This document shows, piece after piece, positions 12,101 to 25,600 of a DNA stretch of 64,000 bases; position 1 is the stretch's first letter, and the number at the start of each line of letters is the position of its first letter. Below the pieces are notes generated by a model. The model searched no databases and was not told where the DNA came from. It worked only from the letters and a program-made list of their open reading frames with translations. The DNA is taken from NCBI GenBank assembly GCA_914767715.1, contig OU612067.1, forward strand, positions 28,434,162 to 28,498,161, read 5' to 3'. The DNA is from Membranipora membranacea. Taxonomy: Eukaryota; Bryozoa; Gymnolaemata; Cheilostomatida; Membraniporidae. The translations under genes and the position numbers were made by a program.

Positions 12101-12211
12101 CATCCACTGCACCCATTTTTGGCAAGTTGTATTATTAGAAGGAAAATTGAATAGATGGTTTTTCTCCTTACAATTCGCAGCCGCACAAAATAGTAACGCT
12201 TTTCTTGGCAT
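9121..12211 (-). CDS. Gene B: THAP domain joined to a truncated C2H2 exon
   Basis: Four exons fit by splice site and phase: 12211-11988 (ends phase 2), 11731-11588 (phase 2), 10778-10684 (phase 1), 9881-9121. Exon 1 starts MPRKALLFC and encodes a THAP zinc-binding domain: CAAANC, the central W of KWVQW, then CWRHF (C2-CH pattern). THAP domains bind specific DNA sites. Exon 2 is open throughout; exon 3 matches the short exon 1 of genes A and E. Exon 4 has SUMO-like IKQEP and IKLEP and two fingers (CEFPGCNF..H, CRTCGFL..H), then stops after TQVAK, just where gene E enters its acidic block and finger array. The six-finger tail is therefore lost. It is either a short functional isoform or a decaying copy. 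No upstream exon was found; TTTCAG directly precedes the ATG. Confidence 0.72.
10325..10340. repeat. Poly-C tract
   Basis: A run of about 16 C residues. Similar homopolymers occur at about 35767-35778 (C), 36210-36223 (G) and 56197-56206 (G). They are likely to vary in length and to cause sequencing errors. Confidence 0.8.
10865..11035. repeat. Dispersed repeat with GGATGGCC/GCATCTGG motifs
   Basis: Similar sequence, inverted, lies at about 35330-35530, including the shared string TTTCTGTAAAA next to a GTGTGGCGGATGGCC-type motif. It has no coding capacity. At the second site it sits inside a piggyBac-like element. Confidence 0.6.
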
Positions 12212-14482
12212 CTGAAATGGAAAAATGACAATGGTAAGTTCAACATAGTAATCGCACTCTCCACAATGCACTCCTCTGAAAATATAAAGTTACTGTTGTC
12301 CTCTGCACTCCTGACGTATTTCTGAACCAAGCTCAGAGATGATGGAGGAAGTGCTAGCCGACTTGTCTGGTCAGCTTTGTGTTTAACACATCAATTTGAT
12401 TTGATTGTGTGAAGGTTAAAAGTCCAACAGTGAGGAGGCTTGCTCAGGAATTGGTATGAGGCGTGCCCAACAAGCCTCTTCTCTCAAATATTTGAAAGGA
12501 TGAGGATTGTTCTTTTAAAGCCAACCTCGTCACAAAGATAGCACTGCCGTTCAAGAGAAAAGAGTGCTCATTTTTAACTTTCTGGTATTCAAATTCTTGT
12601 TCCCTGTGATATTAGGCCTATAATAATGCTACACAGATGGATGTTGTGCATGGAAATTCATGAAGTTTGTAGAAATAGCTCAAGATTAATTTCCTAAGCT
12701 AGCTTTATCGCTACCATGAAAGCTACTATCACAACAGCCAATACTTTCATCAGGCTGAAAAACATTACGTTGTGGCAAGTCATGTGACCTGCAGGGGGCC
12801 ATCAATACAAGCAAACAAACAAAAATGAGAGGAGCATTTTTTATCTGGCTGTATCTCAGGAAGTTATGCGCATCCATCTTCAAAACTTTACAATATGTAA
12901 TTTGAGACATTAATGGATATAATGTGAAAGTAAGAAGATGATTGACCAATTAGCCCAGAAGTTATAAGTGAAAAACCATGGAGAGAAGCATGCGTGTACT
13001 ATTAGGGGTAGGATTATGGGGGTGTAGAAATACCCGCTTATTTTTAGTTCTGCTAAATTTTATGCATTATTATGAATTTATTGATCAGTGTTAATATACA
13101 CAGAATGGCTATTTGTGGAGATATGCCATCTGTATATGACTTTATGTCAACCTCTGGATAAAGCTTAAAATCTGTTAGCTTTTAAGTTATGCATTGGCTG
13201 ACGTCCCATTTACAACCTTCGAAAACTTAGACAAGCTGCTTGTCAAGAGTTCACAAGGGTTGGCTATATCACAGTCCTGAAATTGCCGACCAATCAAATA
13301 TGAGGAATACGGTTTAGCAACCACTCAAATGGCTATAGGCATGTTCAGGGTCAGTTATATTCCCCTCATCCACACATAACATATCAGTCAGAGTCAACAG
13401 ATTGGCTAAATTGGATCTTGTCTGAACATATCGGTGAATTGAAGTATGCAATAAAATAATATAGATAGCTATACTGAACGATTGCGAGTTTTGGCTATCG
13501 CCAAGCTTAGTGTTTTTGCTCATGAACAATCTCGATGCCACTTCCTGAGAATTTTTAGTAACCCTCAACACTTTTTACACTCTTTTATACCTGAGAGGCA
13601 GTCTTTGAATAGCAGCGTTCCGCTCGCTGCAAGGATTATTTTATTACCACAAAGTGCCAAAATACATTTTTCAATTTTGCAGCTCAGAACTTCATATAAC
13701 CAATATGTACAGTTGTGATGAATTTTTTAAGGCAACCGTATTATATAAAAAATTTTAACATTTCTTTAAGTCGGAAAATAAAGTCATTACGATTTATCAT
13801 TATGGTTTGGACAAAGGCCTCAGATTACGCTTTCTGCTACTGGTAGAAAGTGATAGTCACAGACTTTGAGTGTCTTGTAACCTTCTCTTAAAAATGTTCT
13901 TTTGACATAATTACTACGTTCAAACATCCTTGCCTTGGTGAGTTGACAGTACTGAGCAACATTATGTTTAGGTATTTTGCAAGATGACCGTTATGGTGTC
14001 CTTTTGGGATGCCAAGTGTATTTGTAAATACAACGTGACATGATTGGCGGCGAATGAACAAAACAATTTTACATTATGGCTGTTTATTTTTTCAAAATTA
14101 AATATTGCCCAAAGTGCACCTCTGAACATGCGCAACGGAAAGTACAACCTGGCCTTGGTAATGGCTGTTCCCTGGTCCACCTGAGGTTGTTTTAAGGTCA
14201 GAGAAAAACCCATGTTTAACAGCACTGTACAGGTCGATGACCAATAAATTCAAGAAAGGAGATCATAATTTGAACTTTGAGCACATCATGTATCAAAGGT
14301 GTCCTTCTCCTGTGAGTGCAAATCTTATAAATAACTAGTTATTCCATGCATGCCTGTGACAATAGATTATGGTCACAGGCTTGGCCTATCTACTAAAAAG
14401 ATGCATCATTTAATTGGCAAATATTCTTCTCCTTTTAGAACATATAAAAACAGTTATCTGAATATCTATGATTTACACTCAC
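12212..14482. other. Gene-free interval between gene B and the THAP exon
   Basis: Only short frames without splice support. No recognised repeat or RNA gene. Confidence 0.5.
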
Positions 14483-14851
14483 TGAGCTTGATGTAGAATT
14501 AGCAAATGGAGACTTTTTGGTCAGAAACTGGTAGGCCTCCACCCTGCTGTCTCTGACAGCCCTCATCTGCATTGCGGATTGACGTAGAGGGGGAGTCTCG
14601 CCATCCTTGTAGGGTAACTCCCCAAACATCACCGTTTTCTTGATACTGCTTCCTGATAGTTTTGTTTGTAGCTGCCAGTGGGCAAAATGTGCCTCACATA
14701 CCCTGGCCCCCGAGCTCAGACCTTCAAATGATATATCTTTATTCTTGGCCCTGTCAAACCATTCCTTTGCTCGAGCTTTTGGTAGCCTAAAAAAACTCCC
14801 TGTGAAATTGCCTGTCCTGTTTTTGCAACTAGCAAAGAAGCACTGCACCAT
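14483..14851 (-). CDS. THAP-domain exon (first exon, gene incomplete)
   Basis: A 123-codon open exon from ATG at 14851 to a good donor (GTGAGT) at 14482, ending in phase 0. It begins MVQCFFASCKN and carries the THAP zinc ligands: CFFASC, then CEAHF about 45 residues later, with the conserved W in KEWFDRAK. A proline pair (ETPPLRQ) follows the domain. The downstream exons were not found with confidence. One option is the phase-0 acceptor before exon 1 of gene A (about 8966), which would require skipping gene B. It differs clearly from the THAP exons at 12.2 kb and 30.9 kb. Confidence 0.7.
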
Positions 14852-15059
14852 TCTGTCTTACTTGATACTAGGAGAGTAATTACTTCTTCTGGTGAAAGTT
14901 CGAGCAATGTGACAGGCTTGTCTATCGGTAATCAGTCCATGTCATAAATCGTGTAGCCAGATTTTCACCATTTGCTCGAACCTTAACCTGCTGCAGGAAA
15001 ATCTAAAAGTATCGAAGAGTCATAACCAAGATTATTCCACAATTTAGCAATGGAGACAA

Positions 15060-16150
15060 AGAAGCTCTTTTGTGGAGGTCAGTGCTACAGTGAGGTATTA
15101 GGTACTGTTGGTTTGTGCCTTCTAGTACTGCCAGGATGTGGATGAAGGTTGATAAAATCTCCCATGTCAGTCTCTACTTCACCAAAGTGAATGGCTCGGA
15201 AGAGTCCAATTCTTCGCCCTCTGGTACTTAGGTTTTCTATTCCAGTTGATCTATCAGCTGCGAGGTGCTAGTTGTTTGTTCTGACCGCGGAACATTGTAA
15301 ACAATGCGCGCGGCCTTGCGTTGCACAGGTTTGAGCTTTGTTGATTGTGATTGCGCCAGGCTACCATCCCATACGGCTGATGCGTAGTCTAAGGGCCTGA
15401 AGAGGGTGGTGTAAGCTCTTAAGTGTTTAAGAGTGCAGGGAACAGATCTTCTTTTGAACCCTAACCTGCTGGATGCTTTCTTGGCAATATAGAGTTTTCA
15501 TTCCATCTAAGAGAGCTCTCCAGCTTTAATTGTTTTTCTAAGGGATGTTTGTTTCACAGAGTGTGCAGTAGTTGTAGGCTCCCCTTGTATTTTCCTGGTC
15601 GAAAAGATGACAGTATTGTCTGTGAACATGCGGGTTTTGGATATTACTAAGTCAGGTAGGTCATTTATGTACACTAGGAACAGGATTGGGCCAATGACTG
15701 AGCCCGAGGGGATGGGCTAGAACTATGGCCATCAACTGTAACGACCAGGATTCAACCTATAACTAGACTCTGGACCCAGAAAGTACCTTGCGGCAAAACT
15801 CCAATATGAGTGAGTTTCTCAAGAATTTTGTTGTGAATTGACTTTGTGTCAAAAGCTTAACTGAAGTAAAGGAAAATGGCATCCACTTCCTTGTCTTTGT
15901 CAAGCTGTTGTAAAATGTTGCAAATCAGTTCTGTCAGTTGGCTTTCACACTAGCTTCTGAATTTGCTGAAGCCATGTTTGCATTTGCTTAATGTTGTTTT
16001 TCTCGAGGTATTTCGCCATTGGACTAGTCACGATGTGCTCCATTATTTTGCAGGGAACACAAGTGAGTCTAATTGGTCTGTAGTTAGTGGGAGATATTTA
16101 TCTCCCTTTTTGTAAAGTGGAGTGACACAAGCTTTTTTCAAGTCTTCAGG
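15060..16150 (-). pseudogene. Dead LINE reverse transcriptase fragment
   Basis: Minus-strand translation gives RT pieces broken by stops: near 15880 DAIFLYFS-stop-AFDTKSIHNK (motif A), near 15690 VIGPILFLVYINDLPDLV, and farther on a C-terminal LQRKAAR-like segment. The expected FADD box reads FTDN. This is an old non-LTR element of the Jockey/CR1 type, unrelated in detail to the one at 1-4.9 kb. Confidence 0.75.
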
Positions 16151-16489
16151 GACAGCAACTTGGTCAAGTGACATTTGGAAAAGCTTATGGGGCTTATGTG
16201 ATCAGGTCCTGTGGCTTTGTATGGACCATTACATATATTTCATTAGTTGGATAATGACAATTCTAAATTTTGGCTGCTTAATTGGCTTATTGAAAAGGGA
16301 ATGGGCCACAAGGTCAACCCAATGCAATTATAATTAAATGTACACAATCGGTTGGCTGAATGAAAGGGCATTCTCTATTCAAAGTAACATGACAAAAGAA
16401 CATATAAGTGACCCACAATTCGGTTTGCTAAGCCTCGTCCTAGTGTCTTATTTAACCAATGCTGTGAATGTAATCATTACAAAATAATG

Positions 16490-17035
16490 TACAGTTGTAA
16501 AATAGGCCCTTTGCCAGTGGTTCCTACTTATTGTAGCAGCGGGTGAATTGTGTATACCCACAAATGAGTGTAGCAAAAGTGGAGAACTGAGGCTACAAGA
16601 CAGGTCCCCCAATTCCATCCATCACACACATCCAACACGTATTCAGACAAGCAAACTTCATCTGCTATTGTACTTCTTTGTTCACCAAACAAAAGGCCTT
16701 TTGTTATACGAGTCTCATAGGTGCATTACAAAATAAAGTACAGTTATGCTGTAGTATGTTGGATAGGCCCTGGGGGCCGATGTCTGGGAGACATGTCCCA
16801 AGACACCTTTGAGAGTTGTATAACAAAAGGCCTTTTGTATGGTGAACAAAAGAGTACAATGGCAGGCAAAGTCTGCTTGTCTGAATACATGTTGGGTGTG
16901 TGTGATTGATGGTTGGGGAGCGTGTATGCTAGCCTCAGTTCTCCACTTTTGCTACACTCATTTGTGGATATACACAATCCACCCGCCAATACAATATGTA
17001 GGAACCACTGGTAAAGGGTATTTTACAACTGTACT
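16490..17035. repeat. Fold-back element with arms of about 210 bp
   Basis: The left arm (about 16490-16700) and right arm (about 16815-17035) are inverted copies: CCACAAATGAGTGTAGCAAA at the left against the complement TTTGCTACACTCATTTGTGG at the right, and ACAAAAGGCCTTTTGTTATA against TATAACAAAAGGCCTTTTGT. Short ORFs on both strands are shadows of the arms. A third partial copy of the inner part follows to about 17140. Confidence 0.8.
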
Positions 17036-17499
17036 TTATTTTGCAATGTGTATTGGGACATGTTTGAAGACAGACTCCCAGACATAGGGTCCCAGGGCCT
17101 ATCCTACATACTACAGCATAACTGTACTTTATTTTTTAATGATGGATTTAGCTTGTCTCTCTGAGTTCTCTGACTACTAACCAAGGAGATTTTCACTCCT
17201 TGTACTAACTTTACTGAATCTGAACTGAATAATGTATGTATGTATGTGCTCTAAGCATGAGAGAAAATTCTTTACTCTCAACCTGGGCAATCTATCTGTC
17301 ATTGTTGGGTGGGGGTATACATCCACCCACCACACAGCCTCTGCCAAAGATCAATGAGTTCCAATGGAAAATCAGCAAGATACAGCAGTGATACCGCATC
17401 AAAGACATCCCAGCTGAGATGCAGACCCATAGGACTGCCGCATTTCCTAACTTTGAGCCAAGTTAGGAAATGCGGCAGTCATATGTGTGGACCAGAGAA

Positions 17500-18535
17500 T
17501 GACAAAAAAATCAAAAAAACAACCACTGTTCTTATCAAAGCTTTGTCATTGCAATGAACAAAAAGAGTGAATTTTTTCGCACAAGGACATTATTGAATCA
17601 TTTAACCTAGTTTAAAGTGCGAAATTCCAGGGTCTAGAAGGGTCTACAGTGTGTTATCTCCCCTGTTATGTGTTATCGTGAAAATATCTTTGACTATGCT
17701 ACCGTAGTCCAATACAGCTGTTTTATGATAGTTTCTAGTGTATGGAGACCAGCCTTGTAACTGTCCTAGGTAAGCCCGGGCTAGGCTTATTATTATACTG
17801 TGAGTGTATCATTCTTTAAATGTGAATCTGTGACAGGGGAGTTAAAATCAATGAACTCCCTTCATTGATAAAATGCTGTAGACCAGGGGTGCCCAACCTT
17901 TTCTCTCACATGAGCCATTTAAAAAATCAATCAAACCAAATGAGCTGACCTCGTTGCGTCACGTGTAGACAACATGGAAACAGTCAGTGATATATATGTA
18001 TCATATTCATTCATGTATAAGTGCTGGCAAAAATACCAAAGCAAAGCATAGTCATTGTGTGAGATTATGCACGTAGCGCAAACATTTTTGAGGCAATTTC
18101 TGGTCATATGAGGCGCCCTGGAGTTGTGTAAGCATTTTGCAAATTTTTAGAAGCATTTTGGAAAATTTAGGTTGGCAAGTCTGCAAGAATACAACTCTAC
18201 ACACATATGTACAATGCAGGCGCCCAGTACAATGAACTTGTATACACTATACATACATTTAATTAATGTACATTGTACATGCATGAATTGAATGCATGAA
18301 ATTCATGCCGAAAAGCGCGTGAAATTTGCAAATATTAAAATGAGCCACCCAAAATGAGCCGAGATGGCTCATGAGCCATAGGTTGGGCACCCCTGCTGTA
18401 GACCCTAGACTTTCACACTTTGAATTAGGTTAAACCATTCAATAATTTCCTTGTGCAAAAATATTTACTTTTTTTTTTCATTGCAATGGCATAGCTTTGA
18501 TATGAACAGTGGTTGTTTTTTTGCTTTGTCTAATA
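17500..18535. repeat. Fold-back element interrupted by a hAT MITE
   Basis: Inverted arms at about 17505-17640 and 18404-18535 share AAACAACCACTGTTC and GGTCTA motifs in opposite orientation. The hAT MITE at 17884-18395 lies between them and is therefore the younger insertion. Confidence 0.78.
17884..18395. mobile_element. hAT MITE with perfect 8-bp TSD
   Basis: The ends are CAGGGGTGCCCAACCTTTTC and its inverse (GGTTGGGCACCCCTG). The 8-bp TSD CTGTAGAC is identical at 17876-17883 and 18396-18403. There is no transposase. Inner ends repeat GAGCCATTT / GGCTCATGAGCC. The family resembles but is not the same as the 3552 and 40937 elements. Confidence 0.93.
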
Positions 18536-18539
18536 AACA

Positions 18540-19651
18540 ACAGAAATGGGGCCGCTGAGATAGTGCTATACAAATCAATAACCAATGATAAACATATAAT
18601 CCAAGACAGGAGAACACAACCCTCAATTTCATTCCAACACGCTTTGAATGAATTATTGCTGATCAAAGACAAATAAGACATAAATGCATATGCATAGATA
18701 AAAACAAGACAGTCTGGTGTATTCAATGAATCAAGTTCATTGGTGTGTTTATGCATAACATTGTTGTCTATAAAATAAATGATGTTCTGTTTATTATGTG
18801 TGATAATAGCTATCATAATAATTATGATGGCTATTAGAATTTGGCTGATATATTATATTACTTTGGAGTTGCCCTATGCCCTACTGTGATCTGAGGTGAG
18901 CCTGTTATATCGATTGTATCGAGTTTGGTTGTGTTGGGTATCCTGAAACGCCTATATTCAGATATAACACATGGAAGGATGATCTCGGGCTAGTCCGAAG
19001 GTTTCTTCAAGTACAGCATTCCCAAAAAAAATAACATTGATTGACAAGCGAGCTATTCACTACTCGGAGTAGCGTTCTCTCTTCTCTCTCATAACCTGCT
19101 TGCTTGACACATTTTTGTTTAGCAATAGTTATCAATGATTTGTTAGCAGGCCTCAAAATTTCACCCTTAGCACAACATCACGGTGATTCACAGCCTATTG
19201 ATATTTGAAATTCTGATGGTTTATAGACACGCAGTACCTGTTGTTCAACATCATTGAGAAATTCAATTTCGACTAACTTCACAGTGTTTACTACAGTAAG
19301 TTAGCATACTAATACTAACAGATTCTTGTAAACCGAAAACCTGTAAACAATAACTTGTAAGCATTCTGTTGGTTGTATTTCAAAGGTAAGATCAAAATGT
19401 ATAACAATGTTTCTACCAAATTACTATGGAAGATCATCGAAACATGTTTTATTACACAACCATTGTCACGGCAAATGAGGCCAACGCTGGAAATCTGTAA
19501 ACCGCTAACACCTATGTAGTCTCAACAAGGGACTATGTTGCATATAGAATACACCAGCTTACATGATGTTGTTGTTATTGTCTTTGCTGGATTTGGGGCT
19601 AATCAAGAGAGCATGATTTCTCATTTATTAGGTTAGGATGCTGTCATGTGA
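18540..19651. other. Intergenic stretch 3' of the chimeric gene
   Basis: No gene, RNA or structured repeat seen. Confidence 0.5.
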
Positions 19652-22600
19652 TTAGCCGACGGCAGCTACACCTCTGGATCCCGATCTCCCTTGGTATGAG
19701 TTCTCTCGAAGCACCTCTAGTTCTTCAGGTGTATCACTAAACTTAGCAGGACGTCCAGTGTGTATGTGCTCCTCCTCCGCGGACTGAGGACGGGAGTTTT
19801 GCAGTAAATAGGAGGTAATACTTCCTTTTCCCACATTCTCAGAGGGTTGGTACTGAACATGTGAACTAAAATCAGCATGAGAATATTGTTTTCATTTTTC
19901 ATCATACCTGACGTAGGTGACACAGTTTAGTTGACAGAGTTTCACAGATTGCATGGGGCGGATAAGGGAATACAACCTCAAACAGTTTGTCCAGGCTATT
20001 AGGGAATATAATCATTACGCCTTAGTAGCCTTGTCATGCTGCTACTTTTTTGTAGTAGCCGCGTGACGAGGCTCACCTCTTAGAGGGTGAATTACTAGCC
20101 TGCACCAACATTGTACCTACCCAGTTCTCTGATCTTATGGTTCTGGAATAAATTAATTTGAAGGAACATATATCAACACAGTATCATGCCTTCATCAGAC
20201 AATCGTTGTATCTCCCTCTACCAAGAAGTGATAGGAAAAAATAAATAGATGTGGAGAGGGTCACCCTACGTAGCATACTGTATCTACCTAAGGGTTTTAT
20301 TAGCATATACTGTATCTACCTAAGGGTTTTATTAGTAGATGCTAGATGATAGTTCAAGTGCTCACACTCTGCCCGCTGAGCTGCTTGGTATGAGGATGAG
20401 GTTGATGACAAAGTACCACCACAAGCAAACAGGGCAGAGTTTGAGTGCTGTAACTAACAAGTAGGTCATGTATTTCCCTATTTTATCCATGTCTCAACAA
20501 TTGGTTACCAAAAATATCAAGGCACTTCGATTTGTGATCAATAAAGCAGTAATAAAGGATCAAGAATGATCTCTGTTGAAAACAGGTCAACAACCGAAAA
20601 GTGAGTTATCTTCTTATGAACATAAAATTAGATATAATCATGAAGAGATGTTGTTATGGCACAATCTCAGTTTGTACACATATTATTTTTACAACATAAC
20701 TACAGAGCAAAACACTTTAGTTATGGAGAATCATCGAACAAACAAATATCATTAAATTTATGAGCATCCAATTGATGCTGATGTATAATCGTAATTATGA
20801 GAGTTTATTGGTCTTACCAGGGAGTTGATATCAGCCGATCTGTTATCTTCCCTTTTATCGATACTATGCACAGTGCTCGGCTGCCTCAGGTAAGATTTTA
20901 TCCCAGCGTTACTGTAGATCTTATGGGGATTATAACCCAGACTATCTCCTAAAATGATATGTCACATTAATGATAGAGCTAGTTGCTACTTTGAATGATT
21001 CTATCACATATGTACATACATACGTATATATTATACTTCAATATGATGCAGTGTTGTAAGTAAACCCCAATGGTATATTCTAGTAACATATACTTAAAAT
21101 GCATATGGAAGCTTGTACATCACAGTATACAACCCTCTTCTACAGTACAAATGCTCTATAAGCCTCAGCTTACCGTACCTGACTGTATACTGTACCAAAA
21201 CCTACCGCTCACAGAAATAGAAGGAGCCACCCGGTTGCTCAAGACTGAGTTACGTCTTATCATGAACGGCCTCAGGGGGTATCGGTGTATACCGTTGTTA
21301 CTGATGACAGGTAATATGAGGCTTTTTGAGTTGTAATCGTACCTACAAAATTCCAGTAGAAGTAAATAGCCGCACCCATCATAATGTAACGACGGACATA
21401 ATAAATCTAGAATTGAGATAATCTGCTCTATGAAAATAAGCAAGTCAATCTCGGTTTATTCCCATTATTGGATCGTCCCAATGGTTATGATTTACAGGCA
21501 AAATAGCAAAAAAATGGACCGACTTAAAAGAAAAACTATAGTATCTATTTAGTACGTGTCTATGTCGTTGCAGTTCAGGCTTATGGACTTTGAGACATAA
21601 GTGTGGATTAAAAATAAAATTGCAATGGTTGGTGGTACACTTATATGACAAGGAAATGTTGCCTACCCTACACGCTATCCACAACTCCACCCAGTACAAC
21701 AAGGAGAAGTAATCAAGTATGACACTAACAATGGCCTCGCCTGGTATTTGACTATCATGCCTAGGTCGCCTATACTTACCTCGGAGCGATATAATCAGAG
21801 TGACACCAGACGCTGTCACCACCGGGGGAAATTCTATTCTAGTGGGCAGGAGTAGCTGGAGAAGCCATTTTGTCCAACCACTTATTACTGTGGCCTACCA
21901 AGCATAAGGAGTACAGTCTTGGGGAGTGTACCATACTTAAAAGGTCCGACCTCCTCATGTAGACGCCATCAGTGGAGGGTTCGCTACCTGTGTTTTGGAG
22001 GAAAACATTCCTACCCTGAAATATCAAAGTCAAATAAGTACGAAATAATTCTCAAAACACACCACCAAAGCAGAGGATTTTTTTGTTTGATTGGAATTAC
22101 TGCATTTTGTGATCACAGTAATAGTATTAATTAGTAAGGATTTTTTGCTGACAAAAAATGACTTTCTATATCGCAACCTCAATGTTGCACTCAGCTTGTT
22201 ATGATTACCTTGTGATGTGTATCAATTAAAATTGCAACAAAATCGAGACTAGTAACAGCTTTTATGCCTCATGATTTGAAACAAGAATGTATTCTTTCAT
22301 CAAACGAATCCCTAAAACAGGATTTGTTTGAAAATACACAGGTGTCTTAGAGGCCTGATTAGACTATGTGTAGATGGTACTTACAGACGGTAGCTTTAGT
22401 CTCAGTGATCTACACAACTCAGATAGAGCTATGTATAATATCACATGGCTAGATGTACAGGCAGCTGAGTACTGTGTTAGACTCTGATCTCTAAAGTCTC
22501 CTGTAGCATCAACAGTATGTTTCATTATAAATGTGACAAAACGTGATAGGCCTAAAGACAAGATTTTGGTCGCACTTCTCCTTATCACACTTACTTCATT

Positions 22601-25600
22601 ATTATTACGAAGTAAGGAAATAGATCCCCACACTAGAAAACCCAGTTGTTGTATACACTTAATACGCATATACATAATACAGTTACCTGACAAACTTACC
22701 TGCCATCGATTTTAGATAGATATCGGTGACATAAAACACCAAAAGCAAATCCAGTAATCCCAGTTTCTTGTCACCATCGACATCTACCTGATGCATGATT
22801 TTTCTAGCAGAAGGTATAGTAAATCTCCTAAAATTGTTAATATTCAGGAAACTATTGAAAATGTATCAGTGTCACTACCATCAGACGTAAGACGGCACTT
22901 CTCAGATTTAACATGCCAACAATCCTCTTTTACAGCTCTGTGTTCCTCCTTCATATCCTCTGTCATAAGTCCGATGTATAATATATTTTCAATTTAAATG
23001 TACATTAATACTTTTCTCTAGTACAAAGGTGGTAAGTTTGAAGTCTGACCTGCCGATATGGGTGGTTAGGAGGCTCGTCAGATCAGCGGCAGAGATATGC
23101 GAGTCATTCTTGGATTTCACAGCTGAAAATATCTGACAACAAAGGAACAAGTTGATCAGAGAAAATGAAGTATCACATCAGATCATAAATTTACACATCA
23201 CCGATTTAGGAGAACAACCAACATAACAAATAATCAACCATTGATGAAACATAAATAAATAATGAATAAATAACAAATAGCAAATATCTTTGGATCTGCA
23301 AATTGTATACATAACATAAATAATTCAATAACTGTTCGGAGCATCCTAATATAAATAACCCCACACTTCAATGTACAACATCCATTGGTTTGTTTTTAGA
23401 ATTTAGGCTATTGAAATATTTATTCAGCGGCAGGTTCCTGCCCAAGATCTCCTCTGTCAATAGAATGCGGCACAACAGTATTATAAAACATCTACACATT
23501 GGCACTGTGAATACAGTTTGAAAACATTTTGAAACTAAAGTTGATGCAAATTTTGACAGCTCATTTCTGAACCACGTAGTTACCTTGATAATACTGATTA
23601 CTGTTTGGCTGGTCTGTCACGTCTTTGTTTATTTTTGATGCAGATTGGCTGACTGCTGGCGCTACTGATGAATCCATGAGCTGGGAGTCAATCATACTAT
23701 CATTGTCAGCATCTAATGAGATTGGTATTGAAAAATGGGAGGTCAATGGCTCCGTCGACCCAGTGTCATAACCTTCATCTGCAATTATAATATAGCTATA
23801 TCAATGATTACTCTGGTTATTTTGGCGGCAGCATAATACAACAGCAGTAGTACCAGGATCAAATAAACAAGACTCCCACGGGACAAGCGATGAAGCTGAT
23901 GAACTTCTACTCAAAGACATTTGATTTACAAATTTTATCAAAAATAGTAGCACAATGCTATCAGATTGTATGAGAAATCAAATTTTGATGGTCGAACTGA
24001 GTCTTCAAGGACATCATTGTTGTTGGTTTGCAGCATAATTAGGGGAAACTAGAGTTTGTCATCAATGCATTGATGATTGAATCGTGTAGAGTAAGGCTTT
24101 GGAACTAGCTGATTAACATACAACACAGGGGAAATGAACCAAGGTATTAACCAATGCCCTCATCATAGATCGTTTTAAATTTTCTTGTCGAACAAAAACC
24201 ATCGATTGTTACATATACCTACCTGAGGATAAAGAACGCACAAAATCAAGACTTGGCAGCAGAACTTGCTTATTTATGTAATTAAGCACTTGATCTGCTG
24301 ATGGTTGTCTCGGCTCCGGCTCCGAGATTTCTGGTATCTTGTCCAAGATTTCTGGTGTCTTGTCTGAGATTTCTGGCATCTTGTCCAAGATTTCTGGTGT
24401 CTTGTCCAAGATTTCTGGTGTCTTGTCCGTGATGTCTGGTGTATCTTCCGAGATTTCTTGTATCTTGTTCGAGATTTCTGGTATCTTGTCCGAGATTTCT
24501 GGTGTATCGTCCGAGATTTCCGGTGTCTTGTCAGAGACTTTTGGTGTCTTGTTGAGAGCCGAGCTCTGGGTGCGAGATGTTGTCTGCTCCACTGGGGATA
24601 CAGCTACGGGAGTCTTGGCAGCTCCAAGAGGCCACATATACTAAAAGCAATAATCAACAGCTCTAAAACTTCGCTAGTCCATGATCATCATAATTTTTTT
24701 TGATACTTTTAATTGGCAACTTAAAGTGGCAGACAACCACAAAAGTTATATTTTGATATTTGATGCGTAATGATGCACTCCTTCAAAATTTGGATGTCAT
24801 AAATAATGTTAAATTTGAAAATTTTAATTATTTCAATTACAGACTCTCTTCCACCATTTTGTTTCAGTAACTCAAATACCCGTACTCTCCAAATAAATAT
24901 ATTATTGGGAAAAATTGATGTATAAAAGATTTTTTTTTCTCGAGTCGAGGCAGTTTTCTTTTGTTGTGTCAATCTTAATATATAAACAGTCATCCCAGTT
25001 ACAAAATCATCTAAAAGAACAATCTTATTGCTTTTAATAACAACAATTCAGCATTCTCTTTGAGATTATAACAGCTTCTCAACCTAATTCAGTTTAATGC
25101 AGCCATGGGGTGGAGCGGCTACTGACTGCCCTGTGGTGCAGATCCAAAGCTTATACTTTGCATATCTATTGTTAAGTATGTTGCCTACTGGTGAAAGTTT
25201 ATTGTATCTTGATACGTATTTAGTGGTGCCAGTGTTGTCTTATTGAAACGTTGTCCATCTAGTGCCAAAATAAACATAAAAAAGGGGTTAATCAAGACAG
25301 AAGGTACATGCATGAGAGCTGCATGTTGATGTTGGCTAAGTAATTGAATGAATGGACATGGGTAAGGTCGAAGAAACAATAATATTAAGATTGTCTTTAC
25401 GGGGATGTAATGTAATGATACTAGACAAGAGGGAGCACAACTCCTTGTTGTTCACAATTCTGCCAGACGAATTCTATAATGTCTAGAGAACTTAACCGAT
25501 TAAATCTATTTTCAGACTCGGAGAAAATACCAAATAAAATATAATTATTATATAACTTTCACCGGTTACCAACGGTGCTGGAAATCATGCAATCTACTCT

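Noticed and set aside
19930-20045. Possible extra exon of the chimeric gene (minus-strand DKLFEVVFPYPPH)
   Set aside because: Its phases do not fit between the 20948-20818 exon and the last exon, whereas the 20453-20368 candidate does.
20275-20335. Two copies of a 37-bp tandem repeat (ACTGTATCTACCTAAGGG)
   Set aside because: A simple local duplication without further context.
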